Part shown: positions 9,601 through 19,033 of the stretch, in pieces
Numbering within the stretch: position 1 is the stretch's first letter
How the letters are laid out: each line of letters opens with the position of its first letter
NCBI GenBank assembly: GCA_013334395.1
Contig: JAAXXS010000002.1
Location: 38,227-102,226, forward strand
Direction: 5' to 3'
Origin: Holophagaceae bacterium
GTDB taxonomy: Bacteria > Acidobacteriota > Holophagae > Holophagales > Holophagaceae
DNA length: 64,000 nt
The notes under the pieces: model-generated
What the model was told of the DNA's origin: nothing
The model's database searches: none
What the model saw: the letters and a program-made list of their open reading frames with translations, nothing else
Translations under genes and position numbers: made by a program

Positions 9601-11980
9601 GTTGGCCGCACTGGGAGACATCCGTGCCCACCACCCCATTGAACACGTTCTTGGGGTCCCCGAACTGGGCCAGCGACCGGGCCATGGCATAGGTCAGGGG
9701 CGTCTCGCCACTGGCGAACAGGCTGGCGATGCGGTTCATGCCCACCACCGAATTCCCCGTGGTCGACGCGATCCCCTGCGCCGCCGTGTTGTTCAGCACC
9801 GTCCAGCCGGAATCCGTACCGCTTATGTGGGTCGTGGTTGCATCGGCCTTCGTGAGGGTGCTTTGGCTATCGTTGTCGATGGTCGAGGCGGTCCCGCCCC
9901 CAGCCTCCGTGGTGGAATCCAGGCCGCGGAAGGCCCAATAGACATCGGCCTGATGGGAGATCCAGGTCTGGATGGCCGCTTTCTTGGTCGCCTGCAGGCG
10001 CGTCAAGGCAGGTGTCCGGTAGTTCGAGGCCTCATCCTGGATGGTGCCCAGGTAGCTGCCATCCTGGCCGTACTGGGGCACCTTGATCGTGCCCCAGGAC
10101 CCTGAAGGGCCATAGCCTTGGCCCCATTTCACGTCGAGCTGGCCTGGAACCAGGTCTTTGTTGAGGGCATCAAAGGCGATGAAATTCTTCCCTCCCACCA
10201 GCAGAGAAGAATCCGTCGTGTAGTTTGGCTTGCTTGCATCTGTGTTCTGGTATGTCGCCTTGAACAGCCAGTTGATGTACGTGGGTCGGTAACGTACGGT
10301 ATAGAGATTGACGGCCCACCAGCCAGAATTAGGCGCATGGTTTCCGCTGGGATTTGTTGTGAATACGCTCCCATCCTGATTTTCCAGTTTGTACGTCTGG
10401 TCAAGCTCGATCGGGAGGCCACTCCCATAGGGGATCCCGTCCTTGATCTGCCGGTCCAGCACGGTCTGGGAGCTGAGTGGATTGCCCGTGGAGGCTCCAT
10501 CCATGATCTTCCAGGGAATGGGAATATCGATGGTTCTATAACAGGGGTTAGACCCATTGAGGAACCCTCTGGTGATCCGGACATGGCTGGCCGCCCTGAT
10601 CCAGTTCCGGACGTCAGCTATGCCAGCGCTTGATCCGTACAAGCCTGCAGCTGCGGCCTTGACATCGGCGAGCGTGACGGCAGACCCATCCGGTTTCCGG
10701 AGGGCCGATGTGTTCGCGTCCGCCCCTGTGTAGGCCCGCATGAAACCGTCCCAGCCGAGATCCCAGAGGTTGGGAGGACCGCCTGGGGAAGGGCTGTACA
10801 ATTGGACATCCAGCACGACCGACACGTAGGGAGCATCGGGGGGGGGAGGCGGGCAGTAGGGCGGAATGGTCCAGGATACGGAACCGCCGGGTCCGGTGGT
10901 CGTGTTGCCGGTGGTCCTGGTCGAACTCAGGGGCGCGTAGGTGGGACACTGGTAGACATAGGCGATGCCACCAACACTCCAGTCCAGATCACCGCTGGTC
11001 GCGCCACCGTGGATCCGAGAAAAGTAGGTGCTGAACCGGACCACATCCCCGGACTTCCACTTGGGACCAGGCGCGGGAGTGATGTCGTAAAGCGAGGTCG
11101 CGTCCCCCGTTGTGTCCGGTGTCGGTGTGAAGCCATCATTGACCCAGGTCGTTTCGGATTTGTAGAGCCCCGGTGACACTTCGGTAGTCTCGGGAACTCT
11201 GATCCATTGCCATCCACCAGCCTTCATGGCGGACCAAATGATGTTTTTCGCATTGAGCGGATCCCCTTCGCGGAGATCATGTTTCAAGTAGGCCGTGAGC
11301 TTTACCGTCGTACCCACCCCGTATGGACCGGTAGCCGGACTCAGTTCGATGGTGGGCGCCGGCGTGATGGAGCCATTGGCATGGGTTATGGTGTAAGTTC
11401 CGCCGGTGCCGCCGTTGGAACTGTTGACCACGCTATAATCCGGGTCCTTGCCGGAGGCCGTCGGACTCAAGTCCAGGGTCGCCTGCACCCCGGTATTTCC
11501 GGCTGCTTGGGCGAAGATGGTCCACGAAGGGGCGAGGTTCTGCCCAACCTGCCCACCGCACCCATCGCCTCCCCAATAGGGGCTTCCCGTTGCTACTCCG
11601 GTGGCGTCAACGACTATCTTGTAATTCCGATAGGTTCCGCACACGGGATCCCGGACCCCGATTAGATACGTGTTCGTTTCCGGGGCCGCTGGCGGAACGG
11701 TCACGGAGAATGACATGTTTCGGTAGTCCTCCTGGTCCCCCTTGTCATCATTCCGGTACAGCGGGTGGGACATGAGAGAGGCCATGGACCCGGAATAGTC
11801 AAAGACCGACAGGATCTCCGGCTTGGGCCGGAAGGTGCTGGACGGCTGGAAGAGATCCAGGAAATCCGTCGTGCCGGCCTGGAGCCTGGGATCCAGCTGG
11901 GCCCGCGCCGGGACCGCAGCCAGCAGGCCCAGGAGCAGCGCCAGGAGGGGACGGAAGAAGAGTGGGTGGCAACTGGTCAT
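6635..11980 (-). CDS. PilC/PilY family type IV pilus tip-associated protein (PilY1-like)
   Basis: 1781 aa, signal peptide, MIDAS-like DYSGSM, C-terminal PilY1 propeller (VFGLGKGGRSYYALDVSDP), position at the end of the minor pilin operon. Confidence 0.9.
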   Translation of the reverse strand: MTSCHPLFFRPLLALLLGLLAAVPARAQLDPRLQAGTTDFLDLFQPSSTFRPKPEILSVFDYSGSMASLMSHPLYRNDDKGDQEDYRNMSFSVTVPPAAPETNTYLIGVRDPVCGTYRNYKIVVDATGVATGSPYWGGDGCGGQVGQNLAPSWTIFAQAAGNTGVQATLDLSPTASGKDPDYSVVNSSNGGTGGTYTITHANGSITPAPTIELSPATGPYGVGTTVKLTAYLKHDLREGDPLNAKNIIWSAMKAGGWQWIRVPETTEVSPGLYKSETTWVNDGFTPTPDTTGDATSLYDITPAPGPKWKSGDVVRFSTYFSRIHGGATSGDLDWSVGGIAYVYQCPTYAPLSSTRTTGNTTTGPGGSVSWTIPPYCPPPPPDAPYVSVVLDVQLYSPSPGGPPNLWDLGWDGFMRAYTGADANTSALRKPDGSAVTLADVKAAAAGLYGSSAGIADVRNWIRAASHVRITRGFLNGSNPCYRTIDIPIPWKIMDGASTGNPLSSQTVLDRQIKDGIPYGSGLPIELDQTYKLENQDGSVFTTNPSGNHAPNSGWWAVNLYTVRYRPTYINWLFKATYQNTDASKPNYTTDSSLLVGGKNFIAFDALNKDLVPGQLDVKWGQGYGPSGSWGTIKVPQYGQDGSYLGTIQDEASNYRTPALTRLQATKKAAIQTWISHQADVYWAFRGLDSTTEAGGGTASTIDNDSQSTLTKADATTTHISGTDSGWTVLNNTAAQGIASTTGNSVVGMNRIASLFASGETPLTYAMARSLAQFGDPKNVFNGVVGTDVSQCGQHFLLLFTDGVDNNGHTGVNNTNSTTPYIIGSGLSATLDVLKGNQAILANKNSVDRSGSNWNVPTLAGIAAHLSDPSSGTLGVDYLAAKDPGTSTSSGYPSDFLPFAIKKRNGLVFNQDHRVTTMTIGVNLGGLVTDDTSPKRSLFYAAVLGRNGVSNGAISTFHPFRGWNQPYGATIDPNNDWIPDPKDPTSYPAKGVARDNAAYFFDATNPDLLSNSLEHAFLIAINATSNQATAAPTLPFVGASLGRQLYVGQFYPPSSGGVLWPGDLLSFGTQEVNGTVKILDNKGIPTTNLSAATALWSTSAALLKKEAPIGTARTLYTRVPKGTALQAFTDSDTDNGFSNLKSYVATSLKAADPTNAAQQAAIDGQKKTILQHAAGADIMKPYSGGKPSANRTTIMGDIIGSAPAALEYNWSDVNRASSSSPSRSLSHYASLTAVGGSRFRLILVGTNQGWLHAFGEVTKTDASGLVTGAAVQELWSFMPTDFLKYLDYLNNASLTHRFMVDGSPTLYHLDLPPSGGGAGNGVVDRGERAVAVFGLGKGGRSYYALDVSDPFTPTLRWALVPDEAAADSLLGKFGFSTSPPALGRVVDADGKLRDAVFLGGGFSTSKVEDNFLNAASKPTPLGRAVMALDVYTGNVLASADLSAATGGGASVGPVGAGVVPFEFILNSGLAQRAYFLDYRGGLWAWGSNALFKPPASSIPSPYENFRVDSSKVSDWTLRKVYQDDGGNNARYTTLPAPFRLGSFPGAAFDLKHAVPAAVGIAMVSGDRNNPLDRSYSTDKPSRHRLTVVFDRQDSSLFDLDLTGITSSTNQLKNFTDNSVSGTSSLPCVITPGCSDYYLAPKTGDTAFGYYVNFPEPSGGFVPKGINPPLVVAGSLFYAIFTPTASDICSGGAGNTQSWLIQDVLKPLVTDTRTTVSARSGLSFTWPGAASDFIPMGTRGVLQGGMAGGTDNQTGTQSGARLITIQGNPAQRFVRPRVWRTVD

Positions 11981-11995
11981 GATCCTGCTCCTGGA

Positions 11996-12610
11996 CTACT
12001 GGATGGGCGTCGAAATCCAGAGTTCCCTGGCGTGGACAAAGGTGACGGGGCCTTGGGTGACCTGCGCGTCCGAGCGGACGGCCCAGAGATCCGGGGCCAG
12101 CTGCTGCAACCCACCCGCGGCGGGCCGGAAGGTCCCCGTGCTCGCACCTTGGCTCATGAGGACGATGGGCAGCTTGCCCATGCAGGTCAGGCCCAGGGTG
12201 TAGCCTTGGGTGGTCCCCGTCGGCGAGCTGAGCCTCAAGTCCGTCGGTGGCGTGCCGCCGGGCGAATAGTTGGTGGGATTACCTGCCTGGACGGCCTTGG
12301 CCACGCCCGCCAAGGTGAGGTCCTGGAGCAGCGCCGCCTTGAGGTTCGTGAGATGAAGGGCCGAACCCTCATTCGCCACTTTCCCGTTTTCGGGATCGAG
12401 CCAGTGGATGGCCCACTCCAGGCCGGAGTCGGCCACGTTGCGCGCCATGGCCCCCTGGCGGCCGAAGCCCACGGCGGTGATGTCCCGCAGGGCGTTCCGG
12501 GACATGCCCACGGCGGCGACCGTCAGGAGCACCAGCAGCATGAGAGCCAGGATGATGGTGATGCCCCCGGCCTCGGAGGGCCGTCGGTAGGTGGGACCTG
12601 CATATGGCAT
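11996..12610 (-). CDS. PilX-like pilus assembly protein
   Basis: GGITIILALMLLVLLTVAAVGMSRNALRDITAVGFGRQGAMARNVADSGLEWAIHWL. Confidence 0.75.
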   Translation of the reverse strand: MPYAGPTYRRPSEAGGITIILALMLLVLLTVAAVGMSRNALRDITAVGFGRQGAMARNVADSGLEWAIHWLDPENGKVANEGSALHLTNLKAALLQDLTLAGVAKAVQAGNPTNYSPGGTPPTDLRLSSPTGTTQGYTLGLTCMGKLPIVLMSQGASTGTFRPAAGGLQQLAPDLWAVRSDAQVTQGPVTFVHARELWISTPIQ

Positions 12611-12620
12611 GGCGTTCCTC

Positions 12621-13817
12621 TCAGTTCATGGACAAACCCGAGTGCCGGGGCAAGAGGACCAGGCTCTGGGTGAAGGTCCGGAAGGCCAGGGCATCACCCG
12701 CCGCCGAGTACTCAGACCGCCGGGTGGCGGTGCGGGTGGTCACATCCAGGCGGACCAGGATCGGGGTGGACCGGAACCAGTGCGCGGTGCCGCGAGTGCT
12801 CGTGAAATCGGGCCGACCCGAGGCGAGAAGCTGCGCGTCCAGTGCGGTCCGGATCCCAAGGTTCCAGCCCGCGTCTAGGCCGATGTCGCCAGCCTTTGAC
12901 CCTGACGAGGCGAGCCCCGCCCAGCTGGCGCCGCCGTTGGCACTCAGGTAGACGCTTAATTCCGTCACGTTCTCGGCGAGGATCTGCTGGGGCTGGGTGG
13001 GAGTAAAGGCGGTGCGGGAGTAGTCGCCCTGGTCCCGCACCAGACACGGAATGCCATTGCCACTGCCGGGATCCAGGTTGAGGTACTCGATCCGGTAGCG
13101 GACCATCTGATTCCACTGGACGAAGAGCGCTCTGCTGCCATTCAGATGCCGCTTCGCCAGCGCGTTGCCCGGGTTCCCGCTGCCGGTGATGGCCGCAGAG
13201 GCCGGGTCCGAGGTCGCCACCGTCACCGTGACGGTCTTTCCGGATCGGGTCGGCGCTGCGGTGATGGGCGCCGCCTCCCAAGCATCCTTGAAGAGGAGCC
13301 AGTGGCCCTGCCTGACCTGGCCCGCGTAGGTGTCGCTGCCACAATCGAGGGTGAAGGTCTTATCTGCGATAGCCGGGACTGTATCCGCGAAGACCAGCTG
13401 GCCGGCCGAGTTGTGAGTCTCGGAGCCGGTCGGAGCGTTGAGCGTCGCCTCGAAGGGCAGGGGCTGGTCGAGGCAGAAGTAGAGCTCGTCCGTGGTCTGG
13501 GGAGTCTCGGTGCCCCGCCCCTGGATGTCCATGTTGGGCAGGATGAGGAAGGGTGGCCAGGTCTCGCTGGTACTGGGCGGCTGGACAAGGTCCGTCAGGT
13601 AAAGGCAGGCCTGGTTCAGGTCGTCCAGCAGCACCTCCAGCGACATGCGGTTCCGTCGTGCGCTGGAGAGGGACTCGCCCGATGTGTAGAAGCTGGAGAG
13701 GCTGGCCCGGTACACGCTGGCCATGCCCGCCATGAGGACCATGGTGAACACCAGGGCCACCAGGAGCTCGACCAGGGAGAAGCCTGCCACGCCCCTGGAG
13801 TGACGCACCTCAGCCAT
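12621..13817 (-). CDS. PilW-like type IV pilus minor pilin (prepilin N-methylation motif)
   Basis: GFSLVELLVALVFTMVLMAGMASVYRASL near N-terminus; overlaps preceding pilV-like gene. Confidence 0.85.
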   Translation of the reverse strand: MAEVRHSRGVAGFSLVELLVALVFTMVLMAGMASVYRASLSSFYTSGESLSSARRNRMSLEVLLDDLNQACLYLTDLVQPPSTSETWPPFLILPNMDIQGRGTETPQTTDELYFCLDQPLPFEATLNAPTGSETHNSAGQLVFADTVPAIADKTFTLDCGSDTYAGQVRQGHWLLFKDAWEAAPITAAPTRSGKTVTVTVATSDPASAAITGSGNPGNALAKRHLNGSRALFVQWNQMVRYRIEYLNLDPGSGNGIPCLVRDQGDYSRTAFTPTQPQQILAENVTELSVYLSANGGASWAGLASSGSKAGDIGLDAGWNLGIRTALDAQLLASGRPDFTSTRGTAHWFRSTPILVRLDVTTRTATRRSEYSAAGDALAFRTFTQSLVLLPRHSGLSMN

Positions 13818-14352
13818 GGGAAACCATCCGGGTGAGCCGGACGGTGCGCGGAATCGCCACCCCGGCAGCGGTGGCTTCATCCGTGAAGGTAACCACGACC
13901 GTCAGTGCGGACAGGTGGCCTGTGACGGAAACGGTGTCCGAGACCGGCTGGGCACGGGTGGTAGTGGCCGTGAAGTAGATCTCCATCGAATCATTGGGGA
14001 CACCGACACCCCTGACGTCGAACGAGTTCACGGCTTCACCGCTATCCTCCAGGCCGACATACCTCAGACCGGTCAGGGGCGTCGGAGTGCCGACGTTGCT
14101 GTCTGCAATATTGAGCCTGCTCAGGCGTCCCTCCAACTCGGCCTGATCCAGCACCTGCTCGGCCACGAGAATGGCGGTCCCAAGCCTCCTGCTCCCCGCG
14201 ATGGCCCTCAGGGACATCACCATAAGCGCCGTGAGGCCCATGATGCCGATAGCCATGATGAAGGCTGTCATGAGCATCTCGACCATGCTGAAGCCCGCCT
14301 GGCGGCGCCTCCCGAATGCCGCCCCGCCCGCCAACATCAGATCCGCCGCCAT
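13810..14352 (-). CDS. PilV-like type IV pilus minor pilin
   Basis: GFSMVEMLMTAFIMAIGIMGLTALMVMSLRA; start chosen at 14352. Confidence 0.85.
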   Translation of the reverse strand: MAADLMLAGGAAFGRRRQAGFSMVEMLMTAFIMAIGIMGLTALMVMSLRAIAGSRRLGTAILVAEQVLDQAELEGRLSRLNIADSNVGTPTPLTGLRYVGLEDSGEAVNSFDVRGVGVPNDSMEIYFTATTTRAQPVSDTVSVTGHLSALTVVVTFTDEATAAGVAIPRTVRLTRMVSHG

Positions 14353-15119
14353 GCCCCGTCGCCATCTCGGGCACCGGGATTGTAGAACTTGAAGATCGAG
14401 GCCCCGTTGTCCAGCACCACGATGAGCCCCATGGGCGCCCCGGGCACCGCGCCGCCGGAAGACGTGGTGCCAACGATGGGAATGATGAAGGAGGACATGA
14501 AGCGCTTGCTGCTGCCGTTGACCACCACGCGGTGGGGGTCCGCGGCCTCGGGGAAGAGCCGGTTCCCATCGACCACCAGGCCATTCATGAGGCCGGTTGC
14601 TCCACCGGCGGAAGAGGCGTCCGCGAAGGGCTGCACGTCGGTGATCTTCACATTCTGGCGGCCATTGAATGCCTGCATGGCATTCCCCCACTGACCCGAA
14701 CCGAGTGCCACGATGCGCGCCCCGGCCTGGGCCCGGTCTCCGGGCAGGCACCGGAACGCGGTCGCCACGCTGCTGAGTTGGGCGGCGGAGAGGGCGGAGC
14801 CCGAAGGAGTAGACCCGTTGGCCAGCGTCTGGATGTTTGCATCGCTGATGGTGGCGTCCCCATGGGCCATGCGCAGGGTGCCCTCGGCCCAGGTTCCCCA
14901 GGTGACGATGGCCGTGTCCCGGCCTGTGGCGGCGGCGGCCCGATGGGCATTGCCCAGGGCGCCTTCGACCTCATCCATGAGGGTGCGCACGGCGCTGGCA
15001 CTGCGCGGTGCCAGCTGGGAAACACCCACCGCCGACAGGATCCCGACAATGGACAGGACAAGCATCACTTCCAGCACGGAGTAACCGCCTGAAGGCCTGT
15101 CCATTTTGTGAGCAACCAT
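14337..15119 (-). CDS. GspH/FimT family pseudopilin
   Basis: GGYSVLEVMLVLSIVGILSAVGVSQLAPRSASAVRTLMDEVEGALGNAHRAAA. Confidence 0.85.
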   Translation of the reverse strand: MVAHKMDRPSGGYSVLEVMLVLSIVGILSAVGVSQLAPRSASAVRTLMDEVEGALGNAHRAAAATGRDTAIVTWGTWAEGTLRMAHGDATISDANIQTLANGSTPSGSALSAAQLSSVATAFRCLPGDRAQAGARIVALGSGQWGNAMQAFNGRQNVKITDVQPFADASSAGGATGLMNGLVVDGNRLFPEAADPHRVVVNGSSKRFMSSFIIPIVGTTSSGGAVPGAPMGLIVVLDNGASIFKFYNPGARDGDGAWRRI

Positions 15120-15502
15120 CGCTTCCGCCTTTCGGGAGAATCATTGACCGGACCACCGGGGTTTCCACTCCGACCGCACGCCGGGGGGGGTGGGCACCCG
15201 GCAGGCACCTCCTGGCTCACGTTGTTCGATCCAGGGGCCTGCAATGTTTCAATGTTGCGTGGCCCTTGACCCTGTCAACCCGCAGGAGAGCGGACTCTCG
15301 GGTCACCTGTCGTTCGAGTTCCGGGGCCACGGCAAGAAGAGCAATCATTCCATCCAGCTACACCTCTGCAAGGGCTGGAGACCCTCCCTCGACAAAATTC
15401 TAGACACCGCTTAGCTCGGCATCATGGGTGCCGCAACCGGGGCCGAGGCTTACCCTCGAGGTGCGTGATCAGGGCACTGCCAGACGAAGCCAAGAGCCCC
15501 AT

Positions 15503-15907
15503 TCAGGTCCAGAAGCTGATGACCTTGGCGGCTCGGGTGAGATGGCTGATCTGATCCTCTGGATCCTGAAAGGGCTGGTGGGCGGAATCGATCGATGGCA
15601 GGTGACGCGTACGGGCATCCCACAGGACGGTGCCTGAGTCCGCATCACAGACCATCTCAAGGCGGGTGGCGTCCTCCAGGTCATCGCGCTCGATGAGATC
15701 AATGCGGCGCACCATCAGAGAGGATGCCAGCAGGACTTCGGTGACGAGATCCTGCTCCGCCTGATACCGCTCCCGCCGAGTGCTGCCGGGTCGGGTGCTC
15801 ATGCGGATGACAACGATCACCGCACGCCCAGCATGCTGCTGGGCCACGTCCCGGAGCTCCGCCACGGTGGCGTTCACCCTTCCGATGCTTTCGGGGGAGA
15901 TTTGCAT
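15503..15907 (-). CDS. Hypothetical protein
   Basis: 134 aa ORF with coding-like composition between pilus operon and DUF5131-like ORF; no family recognised. Confidence 0.5.
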   Translation of the reverse strand: MQISPESIGRVNATVAELRDVAQQHAGRAVIVVIRMSTRPGSTRRERYQAEQDLVTEVLLASSLMVRRIDLIERDDLEDATRLEMVCDADSGTVLWDARTRHLPSIDSAHQPFQDPEDQISHLTRAAKVISFWT

Positions 15908-15925
15908 CGACTCCTCCCATCGCCT

Positions 15926-16573
15926 CTAGTTCGAGGCCGTAGGCCGCAATCTCTGAGACACGCCCTCCCTCAGGGCACAGCATCCATGCTCAGGTCCGTA
16001 CAGAAGCTGAGGGCAACAGAGGTCGCAGGAGAGGAAACGTTTCGTTGCCGGGACGGTGAGCAGTTCGGTCACCCGATGCGCTGCCCCGTCCTGACCTTCC
16101 ATGGTGGTGCCGAGCCAGATGTTTTCAGGGGCCTCGCCATCAAGCCAGGCTTGCAGCCACTGGATGAACTTGCGCCCGGACTCGTTGGGTTCTCGGGCGT
16201 ATTCCTCCATGGCCAGTTTGAGGCTGGTCTCCAGACTGTCCAGAATCCTTTCTGGCTGTCGCGTGAGGACCATCCAAACCAGATGGGACGTCTGGCGCAT
16301 GGTGTCCAGGGCGACCCGCCGGGCTTCGTCATGCTCCGGTCCATCTCCCCAGAAGTCGCTCATGGAATTCGTGTAGACCTTGTAGCGGTCGCCCTGTCGA
16401 AGCGCCATGGTCTCGTAATGAAATGCCTCTCTCTGGGTGGAGAGGTGGTGGATGTGGGGCCAGTTGGGGCGGAGGCCTCCCCGTTCCGGCATGTTCGCGC
16501 AGGTGGGCCAGCGCCCCGACCAGCCGCGCCAGAAGTTTAGGGTGATGGGCGCGGTGATGGGACTCATGAACAT
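15926..16573 (-). CDS. Phage Gp37/Gp68-like (DUF5131) family protein, probably degenerate
   Basis: YKVYTNSMSDFWGDGPEHDEAR, HLVWMVLTRQPERI, NIWLGTTMEGQDGAAHRVTELLTVPATKRFLSC typical of the family; N-terminal Cys motif altered and C-terminus short. Confidence 0.6.
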   Translation of the reverse strand: MFMSPITAPITLNFWRGWSGRWPTCANMPERGGLRPNWPHIHHLSTQREAFHYETMALRQGDRYKVYTNSMSDFWGDGPEHDEARRVALDTMRQTSHLVWMVLTRQPERILDSLETSLKLAMEEYAREPNESGRKFIQWLQAWLDGEAPENIWLGTTMEGQDGAAHRVTELLTVPATKRFLSCDLCCPQLLYGPEHGCCALREGVSQRLRPTASN

Positions 16574-16896
16574 GGCTGGGATCCGATGGGCTGCGAAGTC
16601 GAAGGGAAGACCGTCATGCTGAAACCTGGAGGGGCCCCCGCCTGACGGTCCGGTGCTGTTTGGCCTAACTTGGACCGCCCCGAAGGGGTGTCAAGGGCAA
16701 GGAGAGCCCACCCCAACGTCGCAAGAGGCGAGAGGTTGGCGGGCCCGGGCGCCGAAGTCAGGGTATTGCTTGTGCATCGGAGTCCGCAGCGGGTTCGCGT
16801 GGCCCGCTTACAAAATCCTGGACAGGTAAAAGGACTACCCGCCATCCAAAAAAAAACGATGAACTTCTCGATGCGCCCATGGACAATTGTCCGGAA

Positions 16897-18975
16897 TTAT
16901 TTCTTAGCTGGACTCGGGAACACGTGATTCCGAATCAGATCCTCGGTCTTCCACGGGGCGGCGTCACCGCCCAGGTATTTCTGGAACCACTCCAGGTGGG
17001 CGTTGTAGTAGACGGGCATGGACTTCAGGGGGTCGGGCCAGTGCCCGTCGTTCTTGAAGACGATGAGGCGGCTGGGCACACCCATCTCCTGGAGGCCCGT
17101 GAAGAACTGGAGGCTCTGGGTGTAGGGCACTCGGTAGTCGCGCTCTCCCGTGATGACGAGGCAGGGTGTCTTGAAGGCCTTCACCTGGCTGCTGGGGTTC
17201 ATGCGCTCGTAGGCCCGGGCCTTGTCCCAGGGCGTGCCCGTGAGGTCGTGCTCCGGGAACCACAGCTCTTCGGTGGCGCCGTGCATGGAGCGCAGGTCGT
17301 AGACGCCCATCATGGCCGCGAGGGCCTTGAAGCGCGTGGTGCGCCCCTCCAGCCACATCATGGCGTAGCCGCCCCAGCTCCAGCCCATGGCACCCATGCG
17401 GTCCTGGTCCACGTAGGGCAACCTGGAGAGGTGGTCGGCCACCTTCTCGATGTCTGTCATCACCTTGCCGTCCCAGTCCCCGCTGATGGCATCCGTGAAG
17501 GCCTGCCCGTAGCCCGTGGAGCCATGCGGATTCGGAAACGCCACGATGTAGCCCGCGCCGGGATAGACCTGCCAGTCGCCCCGCAGGGTGTCGGACCACA
17601 TCATCTGCGGCCCGCCGTGGACGTTCAGGATCAGCGGATACTTCTTCGCAGGATCAAAGCCGTGGGGCTTCACCAGGAAGACGTGAATGGGCTTGCCATC
17701 GGCGCCCTTGACCCACTGCTCCTCAGCAGGCCGGAAGTCCACCTCGGTGGCCAGCGCCTGGTTGAAGTCCGTGACCCGCCTGGTCTCGCCCGAGGCGAAG
17801 GTGTGGCGCCAGACCTCCACCGGTTCCCCCACACGGGTCTTGGTGAGGAAGACCGCCTTCTGATCGGGACATACGGCGAACTCCTTGATGCTGAGACCCT
17901 CCAGCATGCGTGTGACCTTGCCGCTGCCGACCTCGATCCGGAACAGAGGCCACCGGCCCTTCTCCTGCACCGTGAACCAGAGGGCCTTGCCGTCGGCGGA
18001 CCACTGGAAGGCGTCCACCCAGTTGTCGATGGCTTCGGTGAGCACCTGCCGCGTGCCCTTGGCGCGGTCATAGACGGCCAGGCGGAAGCGGTCGGACTCA
18101 TGCCCCGGTTTGGTCTGCAGCTTGTAGGCGATGAAGCGTCCATCGGGCGAGTATTTGGGGCCGCTGTCCGAGGCGGGGTTGTCGCCGGTGATGCGGCGGG
18201 GGGTGCGGTCGCCATCGAGGGTGATGAGGAAGAGGTCGTTGTTGGTGCTGCGGGCGGGAACGGGATCGGTGTTGGTGGTGACACAGACCTCCTTACCGTC
18301 GGGACTCAGGTCCCAGCTCTCCCCGAAGCCCGGGTAGTCCTGCTTGCCGGCGGTGAGGGCCTTCACCTTGCCTTCGGAGGTGTTTCTGAACAGGTGCGAA
18401 AACTGGAAGTCCCGCCACTCGGTCCAGTGCCGGTAGAGCAGCGAGTCCGCCAGGTGGGCCTGCACAGGTCCTTTCTCCAACTTTGAGCTGAGGTCCTGGT
18501 TCTTCGCGCCATCCGCCAGGGCCTCAGGGAACACCGAGGCTTCGAACACCACGCCGCCGTCAGGGCACAGCTTCGGCGCAGCAACCCCTGGCTCGAAGGC
18601 CATGACCTTGCGGGCCTCGCCGCCACTGGCGTCCAGGGCCCAGAGCTGGCTGCCGCCCTCTCGGGTGGACAGGAAGCAGAGCGTCTTGCCGTCCTTCGAC
18701 CACTGCGGGAAGGTGTCGGCCTTGCCGGAGAAGGTGAGCTGCTTCGCGGCCCCGGTCGCGGTCTCCAGCACCCAGAGCTGGGTATCCCGCGTGGAGGCCT
18801 TCAGGTCCTGGCTGGACACCTCGAAGGCCAGCCTGGACCCATCCGGGCTCAGGGCCAGGTGCTGGACGCTCTTCAGCCGGTAGAGGTCCTCGATCTGGAA
18901 GGCCCGCTTCTCGGCCGAGAAGCCAGGGACCGCGAGGATGAGCAGGGGCAGCAGGAAGCGGCTGAGCGGGGACAT
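16897..18975 (-). CDS. S9 family peptidase (prolyl oligopeptidase / dipeptidyl aminopeptidase-like)
   Basis: WD40-like N-terminal repeats; C-terminal GHSXG-like MGWSWGGYAMMW, ITGERDYRVPYTQSLQFFTGL, FKNDGHWP. Confidence 0.92.
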   Translation of the reverse strand: MSPLSRFLLPLLILAVPGFSAEKRAFQIEDLYRLKSVQHLALSPDGSRLAFEVSSQDLKASTRDTQLWVLETATGAAKQLTFSGKADTFPQWSKDGKTLCFLSTREGGSQLWALDASGGEARKVMAFEPGVAAPKLCPDGGVVFEASVFPEALADGAKNQDLSSKLEKGPVQAHLADSLLYRHWTEWRDFQFSHLFRNTSEGKVKALTAGKQDYPGFGESWDLSPDGKEVCVTTNTDPVPARSTNNDLFLITLDGDRTPRRITGDNPASDSGPKYSPDGRFIAYKLQTKPGHESDRFRLAVYDRAKGTRQVLTEAIDNWVDAFQWSADGKALWFTVQEKGRWPLFRIEVGSGKVTRMLEGLSIKEFAVCPDQKAVFLTKTRVGEPVEVWRHTFASGETRRVTDFNQALATEVDFRPAEEQWVKGADGKPIHVFLVKPHGFDPAKKYPLILNVHGGPQMMWSDTLRGDWQVYPGAGYIVAFPNPHGSTGYGQAFTDAISGDWDGKVMTDIEKVADHLSRLPYVDQDRMGAMGWSWGGYAMMWLEGRTTRFKALAAMMGVYDLRSMHGATEELWFPEHDLTGTPWDKARAYERMNPSSQVKAFKTPCLVITGERDYRVPYTQSLQFFTGLQEMGVPSRLIVFKNDGHWPDPLKSMPVYYNAHLEWFQKYLGGDAAPWKTEDLIRNHVFPSPAKK

Positions 18976-19033
18976 GGAACCTCCAAACGGGGACAGAATC
19001 GCACGGCCCAGGGGCGCCTTGGTATCCTGGACC

